Below, piece by piece: positions 54,164 through 62,738 of a stretch of 64,000 nucleotides of DNA. The stretch is taken from the NCBI GenBank assembly GCA_903955385.1, contig CAJBNH010000122.1, positions 1 to 64,000 on the forward strand, written 5' to 3'. The DNA is from an uncultured Myxococcales bacterium. GTDB taxonomy: Bacteria; Myxococcota_A; UBA9042. Under the pieces are notes generated by a model that was not told where the DNA came from, made no database searches, and saw only the letters and a program-made list of their open reading frames with translations. How positions within the stretch are numbered: position 1 is the stretch's first letter; every line of letters starts with the position of its first letter. The position numbers and the translations under genes are program-made.

Positions 54164-56428
54164 ATGCCTGACGACCTTCCCCAGTCCGCATCCGCCGCGC
54201 CCGCCGGTCAGTCCGACACGGGGGGACGCGCGGCCTTGCGGGGCGAACGCCTGTCCGAGTGGGTGTCGGGTTTGGGTGTGCTGGCGACCCTTGCGCTGGT
54301 GCGGGTGGCCGTGGGTGCCGTGCAGCGTTTGGCCCTGTTGGCCCGTCCCGACGCGTTCGGGCAGCCGATGGTGAGCAAGCTGGAGTGGTATTGGTTCCAC
54401 GCCATCGCGCTGGATGCGCTGGAGGCGGGGCTGCTGGCTTGCCTGCCCGCGCTGCTCTGGACGGTCGCCGTGGCGGTGGCTGCGCCGGGTTCGCGGGTGC
54501 TGCGACGGCTGCGCCGGGTGTCGGTGGCGTTGTTGATGGCGTTGCTGCTGCTGGTGACGCTGTGGGCGGCGGTGGATCACGAGGTGATGCGCTTCGTTGG
54601 CGCACACCTGACGCCGGACTACGTCGAGACCTATGCCAACCCCGCGTCGATCTTCGAAGTGCTTCGTGCCCTGTGGACCGATCAGGGCGGCCCGTTCCTG
54701 CCTGTCGTGCTGCTGGTCGGGTCGCTGACGATCTCGTTTCTGGCGATGCGCAGGGCGCAGCGGGCAGCCTTGTCGATGCGGCAGGCGGCGCAGCGGATGC
54801 TGGGGTTCGGGGTGCTGGTGGCGACCAGCTGGATGTTGGTGAACGTGTGGTGGCCCGGTCAGTTCCGGCTGTGGCGCTTGGCGACTCCCGTGGAGTTGGT
54901 GTGGGGCGCGCTCGGGTCGGGCGCGCTGGTGCATCTGGACCCGGTCGAGGCGCGCAAGGCCGCCCAAGCGCACCGCGTGCGCTGGGCCCGGGGGCAAGGC
55001 CTGACCCAACCGCAGGCCGAAGCAGCGTTTCCCCTGCCCGACTTTCCGCTGTACCACGCCACGCCGTACGCGCGCTGCCGGTTGGCGGCGGGGGGGCTGG
55101 TGCAGGTCGCGGTGGGCCTGAACTGCTCGGCGGATGCCGACCGGGACGGCGTGCCGTTGAGCCGCGACTGCGACGACGACACGCCACAAGTGCATCCGGA
55201 CGCTGCAGATCTTCCCGGCGACGGCGTGGACCAGGACTGTGACGGCGTGGACGCCCAGCCGTGGAACGTGGTCGTGTTGGTGCTCGAGTCGCACCGTTCG
55301 ATCAGCGTGGGGCACGTCGGGACGACCAAGGACTCGTGGTCGCCGCAGCTGGACCGTCTGGCCGCCACCGGCGCGGCGTGGGCGAGGGGCAGCTCGAACG
55401 GGGTGCCGACCATCGCGACCTTCATGGCGCTGCACACGTCTCTGTTGCCGCATCCGGACGTCTACGTCGCCACGCGATTTGTCGCGGCTGGCATCGTCGG
55501 GTTGCCGGACGTCCTGCGGCGACACGGGTATTTCACCGCGTTCTTCTCGGCAGCCGACCCGGCGTGGGACAACCAGTCACCGTGGCTCGCCCGCTGGTAT
55601 GACCACATCGACTTCGACCGCTCGCGAGAATCGGACGCGGCGATGTTGCAGCACATGCGGACCTGGCTCTCCCGCGAGCGGCTGACGGAAGGGCGCGATG
55701 CGCAAGGCCACATTCGGCCGTTCTTTGCGATGGCGTTCACCCGCAACAACCACTTTCCGTTCCCCCGCGACGAGGGCGTTGGCACGACGGGACCCGACAC
55801 GATGGCCGCGCGGATGCGCGACACGATGCGCTACACCGACCACCACGTGGCGGCGCTGATCGACGGCCTGCGGAGCGAGCCCTGGTTTGACCACACCGTC
55901 TTCCTCATCACGGGCGACCACGGCTTTCCGCTGGGCGAGCACGGCAACCTGCGCCTCCACGAGACCGCCCACGTCGCGGCGACGGGCGTGCCGATCGTGA
56001 TCTTGGGCAACCATCCCAAGCTGTTGCGACTGGGCAGGGGCTTGCGGCCCGAGCCGGCGAGCCACGTGGATCTGGCGCCGACGATTCTGGACCTGCTGGG
56101 GATCGACGGTTCCGGTGCATGGATGGGGCGGTCATTGGTGGGACCGGGGGTGGGCGAGTCGCTGACGATCGCCCGCGGCGGCTGGGCGCTGGAGCGTGGT
56201 CGGGAGCGCGCGATCGTGCTGCCGCGGTCATGGCAGCAGGCCGACGGCGTGACGGTGTACGACCGACTGGCAGATCCCTTGGAGGTTCGACCACTTGCGG
56301 ACCCTGCCAGGCATGGACCGGCGCTGGCGGCAGAGGTCGCGCGGGCCGCGCGCTGGATGGCGTGGCTGTATGAAAGGGACCGGCTGTGGCCGCCTCAGGC
56401 GATACCCGTTGTGCGCCATCGGCCGTGA
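54164..56428 (+). CDS. LtaS-like membrane sulfatase/phosphotransferase with inserted MopE-type motif
   Basis: This 754-residue protein has about five N-terminal membrane segments (to about residue 235) and a C-terminal sulfatase-fold domain. Putative metal ligands and nucleophile are visible: Glu in LVLESHRS (near 374), Thr in NGVPTIATFM (near 414) and Asp-His in ITGDHGFPLGEHG (near 584). The family transfers phosphoglycerol or phosphoethanolamine to envelope polymers or lipid A. Between the two parts, residues 322-365 form a MopE-like Asp/Cys-rich metal-binding motif (SRDCDDDTPQVHPDA, DGVDQDCDG), which is unusual. The ATG at 54164 is chosen on domain grounds; its ribosome site is weak. Confidence 0.84.
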   Translation: MPDDLPQSASAAPAGQSDTGGRAALRGERLSEWVSGLGVLATLALVRVAVGAVQRLALLARPDAFGQPMVSKLEWYWFHAIALDALEAGLLACLPALLWTVAVAVAAPGSRVLRRLRRVSVALLMALLLLVTLWAAVDHEVMRFVGAHLTPDYVETYANPASIFEVLRALWTDQGGPFLPVVLLVGSLTISFLAMRRAQRAALSMRQAAQRMLGFGVLVATSWMLVNVWWPGQFRLWRLATPVELVWGALGSGALVHLDPVEARKAAQAHRVRWARGQGLTQPQAEAAFPLPDFPLYHATPYARCRLAAGGLVQVAVGLNCSADADRDGVPLSRDCDDDTPQVHPDAADLPGDGVDQDCDGVDAQPWNVVVLVLESHRSISVGHVGTTKDSWSPQLDRLAATGAAWARGSSNGVPTIATFMALHTSLLPHPDVYVATRFVAAGIVGLPDVLRRHGYFTAFFSAADPAWDNQSPWLARWYDHIDFDRSRESDAAMLQHMRTWLSRERLTEGRDAQGHIRPFFAMAFTRNNHFPFPRDEGVGTTGPDTMAARMRDTMRYTDHHVAALIDGLRSEPWFDHTVFLITGDHGFPLGEHGNLRLHETAHVAATGVPIVILGNHPKLLRLGRGLRPEPASHVDLAPTILDLLGIDGSGAWMGRSLVGPGVGESLTIARGGWALERGRERAIVLPRSWQQADGVTVYDRLADPLEVRPLADPARHGPALAAEVARAARWMAWLYERDRLWPPQAIPVVRHRP

Positions 56429-56431
56429 CGT

Positions 56432-57343
56432 TCAGCCTGCCGATCGCTCGAACCCCAGACGTTCCTTCAGGAAGCGCTGCACTCGGCCGTGAATGAGACC
56501 GGGGAACTCCAGCGGCGTGTAGTGCGAGCCGCCAGCGATCTCCAACAGCTCTGCCTTCGGAATGCGCGCAGCCATTTCGCGGCTCTGGGAGATCGGCGTG
56601 AACAGGTCGCGGTCGCCAGAGACGATCAGCGTCGGCCGGTCGACAAACGGCAGCAGTGCCGCGGTGCAGTGTTCTCCCAGCGCGTTCAGCGTCGCCATGT
56701 AGCGTGGCATGTGCAGCATGGCGACCTGTTCGGCCAGCGTGACGAACATCTCCTCGTCCAGCGTGTCTCCCACCAGACCCACCAGTCGCAAGGTTCGCAG
56801 GGCGGCGCGGGTGCGGGCCAGGCGGCGAGCGACGGGCTGCAGCGGCTCGGCCAGCGGCGCAATCGACTGCAAAGCGCGCATGATTGCCGGGATGTAGGGC
56901 ACGACCGGCGACTTGCCCAGCACGGGGGCAAACGCGGTTGCAAACGGCTTACCGTAGGTGCCGTTGACCAGCACCAGCCCCAGCACCCGGTCGGCCTGGT
57001 GACGGTAGAACTCGAACACGACCTGCACGCCCATCGACCAGCCGATCAGCACCGTCTGGTCGACGCCGAAGTGGTCCAGCACGGCTCGCAGATCGTCGAC
57101 CTGCGCTTGCACGGTGTAGTCGCTCCCCGAGGCGCATGGTCCCGAGTGGTACAGACCTCGGTAGTCCCAACTGAGGATGCGGTGGTGGGTGCCGAAGTCC
57201 TCGATGAAGTACCGCCAGGCGTCGATGTTGCCGCCCAGACCGTTGGCGAGCATCAGCACGGGCCCGGGACCGGCACCGCACTCGTACACGGCCAGTTGGG
57301 TGCCATCGCGGGCCGAGATGCGCGACTCGTGGATCGGGATCAT
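56432..57343 (-). CDS. Alpha/beta-fold hydrolase
   Basis: This 303-residue cytoplasmic enzyme shows the nucleophile elbow GWSMG (Ser103), the acid in SGDRDLFTP and the catalytic His in GGSHYTPLEF. A cap region lies at about residues 130-210. Substrate cannot be told; esterase, lipase-like or haloperoxidase-like activity are all possible. AAGGAG lies eight bases before the ATG. It begins 16 bases after dtd, so both form an operon. It converges with the sulfatase gene, three bases apart. Confidence 0.9.
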   Translation of the reverse strand: MIPIHESRISARDGTQLAVYECGAGPGPVLMLANGLGGNIDAWRYFIEDFGTHHRILSWDYRGLYHSGPCASGSDYTVQAQVDDLRAVLDHFGVDQTVLIGWSMGVQVVFEFYRHQADRVLGLVLVNGTYGKPFATAFAPVLGKSPVVPYIPAIMRALQSIAPLAEPLQPVARRLARTRAALRTLRLVGLVGDTLDEEMFVTLAEQVAMLHMPRYMATLNALGEHCTAALLPFVDRPTLIVSGDRDLFTPISQSREMAARIPKAELLEIAGGSHYTPLEFPGLIHGRVQRFLKERLGFERSAG

Positions 57344-57359
57344 CGAAGAACTCCTTGCT

Positions 57360-57824
57360 TCAGAAGACTTTCTTGGTGTCCAGCAGGATAGTCACCGGGC
57401 CCTGGTTGCACAGCGACACGGCCATGTCGGCGGCGAACACGCCTTCAGCCACCCGCAGTCCCGCCGTGCGCAGGCCGACCGCCACTTGCTCGACCCGCCG
57501 ACGGGCCTCGACGGGTTCCATCGCCGTGATGAAGGCTGGCCGCTTGCCGCGCCGGACGTCGCCGTGCAGGGTGAACTGGCTGATCAGCAACACCTCGCCG
57601 CCCGTCTGCACCACGTCCACGTTCATCCGGCCCCCGGCGTCGGGAAAGATGCGCAATCCTGCGACCTTGTCGACCATCGCCGTCACGTCCGCGTCGCCGT
57701 CGTCCTGACCCACCGACAGCAGCACGCACAGCCCGAACGGCCTGCCAGCGCCGCCGATGGCGCCCACCACTTGCCCATCGACCGCGACGGATGCCTCGCT
57801 GACTCTCTGCACAACTGCCCGCAC
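57360..57824 (-). CDS. dtd: D-aminoacyl-tRNA deacylase
   Basis: This 154-residue homodimeric enzyme removes D-amino acids from tRNA. The family motifs SQFTLHGD (catalytic Ser-Gln-Phe-Thr) and NQGPVTILLD (Gly-cisPro) are present. The start is a GTG at 57824, giving the conserved MRAVVQRVSEASV N-terminus, preceded by GGGAGG. Longer frames that run into the opposite gene have no support. It is upstream of the hydrolase in a two-gene operon and divergent from the gene at 57986. Confidence 0.95.
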   Translation of the reverse strand: MRAVVQRVSEASVAVDGQVVGAIGGAGRPFGLCVLLSVGQDDGDADVTAMVDKVAGLRIFPDAGGRMNVDVVQTGGEVLLISQFTLHGDVRRGKRPAFITAMEPVEARRRVEQVAVGLRTAGLRVAEGVFAADMAVSLCNQGPVTILLDTKKVF

Positions 57825-57861
57825 GCGTGACCTCCCTTTCTGCGGATACGGCCCCGCCTGC

Positions 57862-57891
57862 TTGCGCGGTTCCTCACCACGCCTCCATAAT
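57862..57891 (+). promoter_or_regulatory. Candidate promoter of the gene at 57986
   Basis: TTGCGC (57862-57867), an 18-base spacer and CATAAT (57886-57891) lie about 95 bases upstream of the ATG. Confidence 0.45.
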
Positions 57892-57985
57892 CCCCCGTTG
57901 CGATTTCGGCCAGTCCCAGTGCGGTCCCGGCCGGAACCTCTCCTTGTTCCCGCCGGTTGCGCAAGGCCGGCCGTGGGGTTGCCCG

Positions 57986-59164
57986 ATGCCGTTCGACCTC
58001 GCTCAGGCCGCCCGCACGGTTCGCCGTCGGTACAGCGACGCGATCGGTTTTCGCCAGACGTTGCTGGACCTTCTGTTTGCCGCCGGCTGCAGCGTCCGCG
58101 AGCAGGCTGTGGCGCTGGAGCACGGCGATGCCGTTTTCGTGCGGACGTCCGGTCCCGCGGCGCCAGTCGGTGGCCCCCCGCTGGTGCTCGTCGCCGTCGA
58201 CCTCGATCCTCCCTCGTCGCTGACGCTGCTGCCTGACCGCCCTGCGGCTTGGCCGGTGCCGCTGGCTTCGCTAGGGGGGCCCGCGGTCGCCATCGGCTGG
58301 CTCGCGGCCCTGCACGCCCTGTTGCACTCGAATCGTCAGAGGCCATGGGAGGTTGTGTTCGTCCGCGGTCCTGCGCTGGGGCTAGCCGCCGACCTGCACG
58401 CCATGCTGCAGGGGCTGCCGGCCGATGCTGAGGTGGTTCAGATCGTGCCCGGGCTGCCCGCAGGGGCGGTTCCGGGTGTCGCGCCATTGGATTTGGTGCG
58501 GCTGGATCTTGTACGTCCGCGCAACATCTGGCGTTTTCCTGCGTGCGACCACACGTGGTCCGTCTCGGCAAGTGTGACGGGTGGTGACGCGCTGCCGCGG
58601 CTACGGGCCCTGCTCGCGGGTCTTGGCTCAGGAGCGGCTTGGACGCTGCACGACCTGCACCTTCAGCCCGGTCGCGCGTCGCACCTGTCGGCTGTCCTGC
58701 GGACTTCGGTGCCGCTGCCGCAAGACACGGCCTTCACCGTGCGCGAGCTGGAGGCAGAGCAACGGTTGCTGTTCCCCGTCAATGACGCCCTGTCCGGCCT
58801 CGCGCATCTGTCCGCTCTGCCTGCGGAATTGGTTCACGGGCTGGCCGCACCGCTGCACGCCGAGGTCATGCCTGACGGCCTGACGGTGCACGCGCTGGTC
58901 GCTGGCTCCGTCGACATCGACACGCTGCCGGACCGCGTGGGGCCGTTGTCGCTGCAGTGGGACGTCGGCCAGCTGACGCGGCGCACCCCCGCGGTCGAGT
59001 TGGACGTGGCTGACGTCCAAGCGGTGCAAGGTCCGCTGCCGGCAGGGGCTGAGCGGGCCGCCGTGGTCTGGCGCACCCCAAGTCTGGAAGCCGACGACGA
59101 GGCCGTCGAATTGGCCCACGCCATCGGACAGTTGCTGCGCGCTCCGGCAGCTCATCCGGCGTGA
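57986..59164 (+). CDS. Hypothetical protein, possibly a degenerate M20-peptidase-like fold
   Basis: This 392-residue soluble protein has no confident family. Segment order is loosely like M20 peptidases: LVLVAVDLDPP in the place of the His-x-Asp metal loop, then GPAVAIGWLAALHAL, then WEVVFVRGPALG where Glu-Glu is expected. The metal-binding His and Glu are missing, so if the fold is right the site is dead. The ATG at 57986 has only a weak ribosome site. It ends seven bases before the FAD-dependent dehydrogenase gene, so both are probably one operon. Confidence 0.6.
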   Translation: MPFDLAQAARTVRRRYSDAIGFRQTLLDLLFAAGCSVREQAVALEHGDAVFVRTSGPAAPVGGPPLVLVAVDLDPPSSLTLLPDRPAAWPVPLASLGGPAVAIGWLAALHALLHSNRQRPWEVVFVRGPALGLAADLHAMLQGLPADAEVVQIVPGLPAGAVPGVAPLDLVRLDLVRPRNIWRFPACDHTWSVSASVTGGDALPRLRALLAGLGSGAAWTLHDLHLQPGRASHLSAVLRTSVPLPQDTAFTVRELEAEQRLLFPVNDALSGLAHLSALPAELVHGLAAPLHAEVMPDGLTVHALVAGSVDIDTLPDRVGPLSLQWDVGQLTRRTPAVELDVADVQAVQGPLPAGAERAAVVWRTPSLEADDEAVELAHAIGQLLRAPAAHPA

Positions 59165-59171
59165 GGCCCGC

Positions 59172-60893
59172 TTGAAGACCGTTGACCTCCGCCTTCCCCT
59201 CGACCCCACCGGACCCGCGCCGGGTGACGGCGACCCCGCGTTGGTGCGCGCCGTGGCTGTTGCGCTTGGTCTGCGTCCGGGCGACCTGACGACGGTCGTC
59301 GTCCGCAAGCGCTCGCTGGACCTGCGCCGTCGTCGCGAGCCGGCCTGGGTGTTGCGCTGTGACGCCTTCCTGACGGGGGACGTGCCGCCGGATGGGTCGC
59401 TGCCGGCGCTGCTGCGGCCTCTGAAGCTGGCCAAGAAGATCGAGGGGTTGCGGCCGATCGTGGTCGGCTCGGGCCCGGCCGGCCTGTTTGCGGCGCTTGC
59501 GTTTGCCGATGCTGGCGTTGCCTGCACGCTGGTCGAGCGGGGCGGAGCCGTCGAGGACCGCAACTTGCACGTGCGCGACCTGCGCGTCGACGGTCGGCTC
59601 AACCCCGAGTCGAACCTGTGCTACGGCGAGGGCGGCGCGGGGACCTATTCCGACGGCAAGCTGTATACGCGCTCCAAGCACCCGCTGGTGCGCCAGGTCT
59701 ACGAGCGGCTGGTGGCGCTGGGGGCCAGTCGCGAGATCCTCGTGCAGGCGCACCCGCACATCGGCACGAACCGCCTGATTCCACTGATGAAGCTGCTGCG
59801 AGCGGCGCTGAGAGAGGCCGGGCATACGCTTGAGTTTGGCGCGCGGGTCGATGACCTGCTGGTCGACCGCAGCGGCCCACGCCCCCGCGTGATCGGTGTG
59901 CGTCTGGCCGACGGGCGCGAGCTGCACGGCGGTCCGGTGCTGCTGGCGACCGGCCACTCGGCGCGCGACACCTACGCGATGCTGGCCAGTCATGACATCA
60001 CGATGCAGCGCAAGGACTTTGCGATTGGCGCCCGGGTCGAGCACCCCCAGGACCTGATCGACGAGGTGCAGCTGGGACCGCTTGCGGGCAGTCCGGCGAT
60101 CGGACCGGCGGAGTACTTTCTGGCGCAGACGGTGACGGGCGGGCGCGGCGTCTACTCGTTCTGCATGTGTCCGGGCGGGTTCGTCCTGCCGTCGCCCACC
60201 GCGCTGGAGCACCTCAACGTCAACGGCATGTCGAATGCCAACCGAGGGTCCACCTTCGCGAATGCTGCGTGGGTGACGCAGGTGGCGGCCGACGACTTCT
60301 TCCTCGAGCAACCGGGCGATCTGGACGACGACCCCCGGTTCGGCGCGCATGTGGCGGGCGGCGCGCTTGTGGGTTTGGCGCTGCAGGGCGCGCTCGAGCG
60401 GGCGGCGTTCCTGGCTGGCGGGGGCGGCTATCGGGCACCGGCGCAGCGGCTGGTCGACTTCGTTGCCGAGCGGGACTCTGCGGATCTGCCTGAGAAATCG
60501 ACCTACCGCCCCGGCGTGACGCCCGCGCGCCTGGACCGCTTGCTGCCGTCGCGGTTCGTGCGGGCGCTGCAGCAAGGCGCGCGACAGGTCGACCGCCACC
60601 AGCTGCGGGGCTACCTGTCTCGAGAGGCGATGATCGTGGGGGTCGAGACCACGACGTCGTCGCCCGTGCGCGTCGTGCGCGGTGTCGACCGACAGTCGGT
60701 CAGTCACGAAGGGCTGTACCCCTGTGCAGAAGGCGCAGGCTATGCGGGCGGGATCGTGTCGTCGGCGATTGACGGGATGGTCAGCGCTTATGCGGTGTTG
60801 GCTGCGGCGGGCGTCGTGGCGGCGGTCGACCTTCCCGCCGGCGTGCTACCTGTGCCCGGGGACCCGCGCGGACCGGAACCTGAGGCGGACTAG
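59172..60893 (+). CDS. FAD-dependent dehydrogenase (COG2509-like)
   Basis: This 573-residue flavoprotein has a short N-terminal domain (about residues 1-90, with RKRSLDLRRR) and a FAD-binding Rossmann fold starting VVGSGPAGLFAALAFADAG. GEGGAGTYSDGKLYTR and the C-terminal YPCAEGAGYAGGIVSSAIDG are typical of this uncharacterised dehydrogenase family. The substrate is unknown. The start is a TTG at 59172, eight bases after the previous stop, with GAGG upstream; an internal ATG would cut the N-terminal domain. It converges with the next gene, nine bases apart. Confidence 0.9.
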   Translation: MKTVDLRLPLDPTGPAPGDGDPALVRAVAVALGLRPGDLTTVVVRKRSLDLRRRREPAWVLRCDAFLTGDVPPDGSLPALLRPLKLAKKIEGLRPIVVGSGPAGLFAALAFADAGVACTLVERGGAVEDRNLHVRDLRVDGRLNPESNLCYGEGGAGTYSDGKLYTRSKHPLVRQVYERLVALGASREILVQAHPHIGTNRLIPLMKLLRAALREAGHTLEFGARVDDLLVDRSGPRPRVIGVRLADGRELHGGPVLLATGHSARDTYAMLASHDITMQRKDFAIGARVEHPQDLIDEVQLGPLAGSPAIGPAEYFLAQTVTGGRGVYSFCMCPGGFVLPSPTALEHLNVNGMSNANRGSTFANAAWVTQVAADDFFLEQPGDLDDDPRFGAHVAGGALVGLALQGALERAAFLAGGGGYRAPAQRLVDFVAERDSADLPEKSTYRPGVTPARLDRLLPSRFVRALQQGARQVDRHQLRGYLSREAMIVGVETTTSSPVRVVRGVDRQSVSHEGLYPCAEGAGYAGGIVSSAIDGMVSAYAVLAAAGVVAAVDLPAGVLPVPGDPRGPEPEAD

Positions 60894-60902
60894 CCCGGTG
60901 GG

Positions 60903-62288
60903 TCAAGTCGCCCGCGGGCGTCGGCGGCGCACGTCTTGCGGGTTGACTTGCAACAGCTCCGCGCGCTCACGCTGCACGATCTCCAAGTACGCCTCACTGG
61001 ACAGCAGGGGCTCGACGCGACCGGCCTCGACCTCGGCCTCCAGCCACGCCACCACCTGCCCCAGCCACGGCCCCGGTCCCAACCCGGTCGCCTGCATCAC
61101 GGTGTGTCCCAGACCCTTGGGCAGCGGGGGCACCTTGGCGTCCTCTTCGGCGATGCGGGGGATGCGGGCGTTGAGTTCCTCAGCCAGCGAGCGTACTTCG
61201 GCAATTCGCCAGGCGCGCTTGGTCGTGAAGTCGCTCTGCGAAAAGGCGATCACGTCCTGCAAATGCGGCCCCATGTCGCGGATCAGTCGACGCACCGCAC
61301 TGTCGGTCCAGTCTGTCGTATAGACGTTGGCGCGTGCGTGGTTGGCGATCACGTAGACCACGCGGTCGCGCAGCTCCGGGTCGAGGTGAAAGCGGCCCGC
61401 GACGCCCTCCATCAGCGACGCGCCCATCTCTTCATGCCGGAAGAAGTGGACCTTGCCCTGCTTGTTGACCGTACGCGTCCACACCTTGCCGGTGTCGTGC
61501 ATCAGTGCCGCCCAGCGCACAGCGGGACTGTACGGGCACTTCTCGATCACCTGCAGCGTGTGGTCCCAGATGTCCTTGTGGTGCACCGGGCAGCCCTTGT
61601 GGAAGTCGATCATCGCGACGACTTCGGGGACCATCAGTTGCAACACCATGGCTTCGTGCAGGAAACGCAGCCCAGTTCCGGCGAATTCGCCCAGCAGTAC
61701 GGTGCCAAAGCGCTCGCACCACAGGGCGCGATCCAGCGACAGCACGTTGCCGGCATCGCGCTGCGCCGCCCGCACCGCCTCGATCGGGGGTTTCAGGCCC
61801 GACTGCGCTGCCCAGACGGCAAGGTCCAGGATGTGCCGAGGGTTGCCTTGGACAAACTTCCGCAGGTCCGATCGTAGGCCCAGCCTTCCCTCGGCCGCAT
61901 CCGCAAGGCCGCCAGTGGAATCGACGATCTCGCCGCCCGCACCCACCGCGACCGCCCATGCCCGCACCGGCTCGGCCGCCAGATGTTGCAACAGCGCGTG
62001 CGCAAAAGGTTCTGTCTCGACGGTACGGAGTTGCATCGGCCAGTCTTGCGGCGTCTCAGGGCACTTTTGCGCGGGACCGCTGGCCAGAATCGTCCACGGC
62101 AGGCCCGTGGGCAGGGGCGTGCCGCTGGCCAGCGCGAGTGCTGCGGGACCGACGACGGCCACTTCGACCCCCCGCTCGCTTGCGGCGAGCAGCCAGGCCC
62201 TCAGGTCGTCAGGGGTCGCAGGGACTGGAGGCACGGGCAAACCTTTCGGTGTGGGACGCAGCACGGCGCGCGCGGTGTAGCGGTGCAT
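60903..62288 (-). CDS. HD-domain protein related to tRNA nucleotidyltransferase, catalytic head lost
   Basis: This 461-residue protein has the neck-and-HD layout of bacterial CCA-adding/poly(A) polymerases: NPRHILDLAVWAAQ in place of the DPxRILRAxRFA segment, then GLRFLHEAMVLQLMVPEV, and the HD domain DIWDHTLQVIEK, MHDTGKVW. The N-terminal head, however, has VVGPAALALASG where GGxVRDxLL is expected, and the DxD metal motif is missing. It thus cannot be a normal nucleotidyltransferase; the HD phosphohydrolase may still act. The ATG at 62288 is tentative because no ribosome site is seen. Confidence 0.72.
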   Translation of the reverse strand: MHRYTARAVLRPTPKGLPVPPVPATPDDLRAWLLAASERGVEVAVVGPAALALASGTPLPTGLPWTILASGPAQKCPETPQDWPMQLRTVETEPFAHALLQHLAAEPVRAWAVAVGAGGEIVDSTGGLADAAEGRLGLRSDLRKFVQGNPRHILDLAVWAAQSGLKPPIEAVRAAQRDAGNVLSLDRALWCERFGTVLLGEFAGTGLRFLHEAMVLQLMVPEVVAMIDFHKGCPVHHKDIWDHTLQVIEKCPYSPAVRWAALMHDTGKVWTRTVNKQGKVHFFRHEEMGASLMEGVAGRFHLDPELRDRVVYVIANHARANVYTTDWTDSAVRRLIRDMGPHLQDVIAFSQSDFTTKRAWRIAEVRSLAEELNARIPRIAEEDAKVPPLPKGLGHTVMQATGLGPGPWLGQVVAWLEAEVEAGRVEPLLSSEAYLEIVQRERAELLQVNPQDVRRRRPRAT

Positions 62289-62337
62289 CGGGGCGAGGTC
62301 AAGCCCGAACAAGGCAAAGCCCAGCCCGACACGTTCG

Positions 62338-62367
62338 TTGACACTTCTCGCGGCTGGGTGGTACCTA
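62338..62367 (+). promoter_or_regulatory. Promoter of the Ser-His-Gly repeat gene
   Basis: TTGACA (62338-62343) matches the -35 consensus. After 18 bases TACCTA (62362-62367) is a fair -10 box. The ATG lies 42 bases further down. Confidence 0.5.
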
Positions 62368-62379
62368 CCCTCAGTAGGT
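62363..62379. repeat. Inverted repeat overlapping the -10 box
   Basis: ACCTAC (62363-62368) and GTAGGT (62374-62379) are a perfect inverted repeat around a 5-base centre. It overlaps the predicted -10 box and start site, the right place for an operator. A leader RNA hairpin is the alternative reading. Confidence 0.5.
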
Positions 62380-62408
62380 TTCGGTTTCACACTGAGGCCG
62401 GGGGCAGG

Positions 62409-62717
62409 ATGAAGAAGGCGCTTCCCAAGCTCAATCGGACCGCCGCAGACTTCCTCTCGTCGGAAGAGGGCGCGATCAGCGACAAGCAGGAAGCCACGCT
62501 GGCTACGCTGGGCGACCTGTCAGGCCCTGAGCCCCTGTTCCCCGATGCCCAAGACATGCGCGCGGAGCACTGCAGCCACGGTTCACATGGCAGCCACGGT
62601 TCGCACGGCAGCCACGGCTCGCACGGCAGCCACGGCTCGCACGGCAGCCACGGTTCGCACGGCAGCCACGGCAGCCACGGTTCGCACGGCAGCCACGGTT
62701 CGCACGGCTCCTGGTAA
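62409..62717 (+). CDS. Small protein with 15 Ser-His-Gly repeats, candidate metal-binding or peptide precursor
   Basis: This 102-residue protein has no signal peptide. Residues 1-54 are a mixed, acidic leader-like part (MKKALPKLNRTAADFLSSEE, then GPEPLFPDAQD). Cys55 follows, then 15 uninterrupted Ser-His-Gly units and a terminal Ser-Trp. The tail has 15 His and could bind Ni, Zn or Cu. The layout is also like a modified-peptide precursor, and the repeat recalls His-Xaa-Ser (HxsA) proteins, which are matured by radical SAM partners; none is present in the window. GGGGGCAGG upstream gives a possible ribosome site. It converges with a sigma-factor gene, 21 bases apart. Confidence 0.8.
   Translation: MKKALPKLNRTAADFLSSEEGAISDKQEATLATLGDLSGPEPLFPDAQDMRAEHCSHGSHGSHGSHGSHGSHGSHGSHGSHGSHGSHGSHGSHGSHGSHGSW
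62574..62708 (+). repeat. Tandem repeat coding for (Ser-His-Gly)15
   Basis: The array is built of 9-base units that mostly alternate AGC CAC GGn and TCG CAC GGC, giving an 18-base higher-order period. One AGC-type unit is repeated without its partner near 62664-62681, breaking the alternation. Synonymous third-base differences exist, so selection on the peptide, not only slippage, is likely. Confidence 0.95.
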
Positions 62718-62738
62718 CACCCCAGAACCTCTTGTCCA

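Noticed and set aside
62574-62708. Repeats considered as a CRISPR array
   Set aside because: The units are 9 or 18 bases without spacers, and code for Ser-His-Gly in frame.
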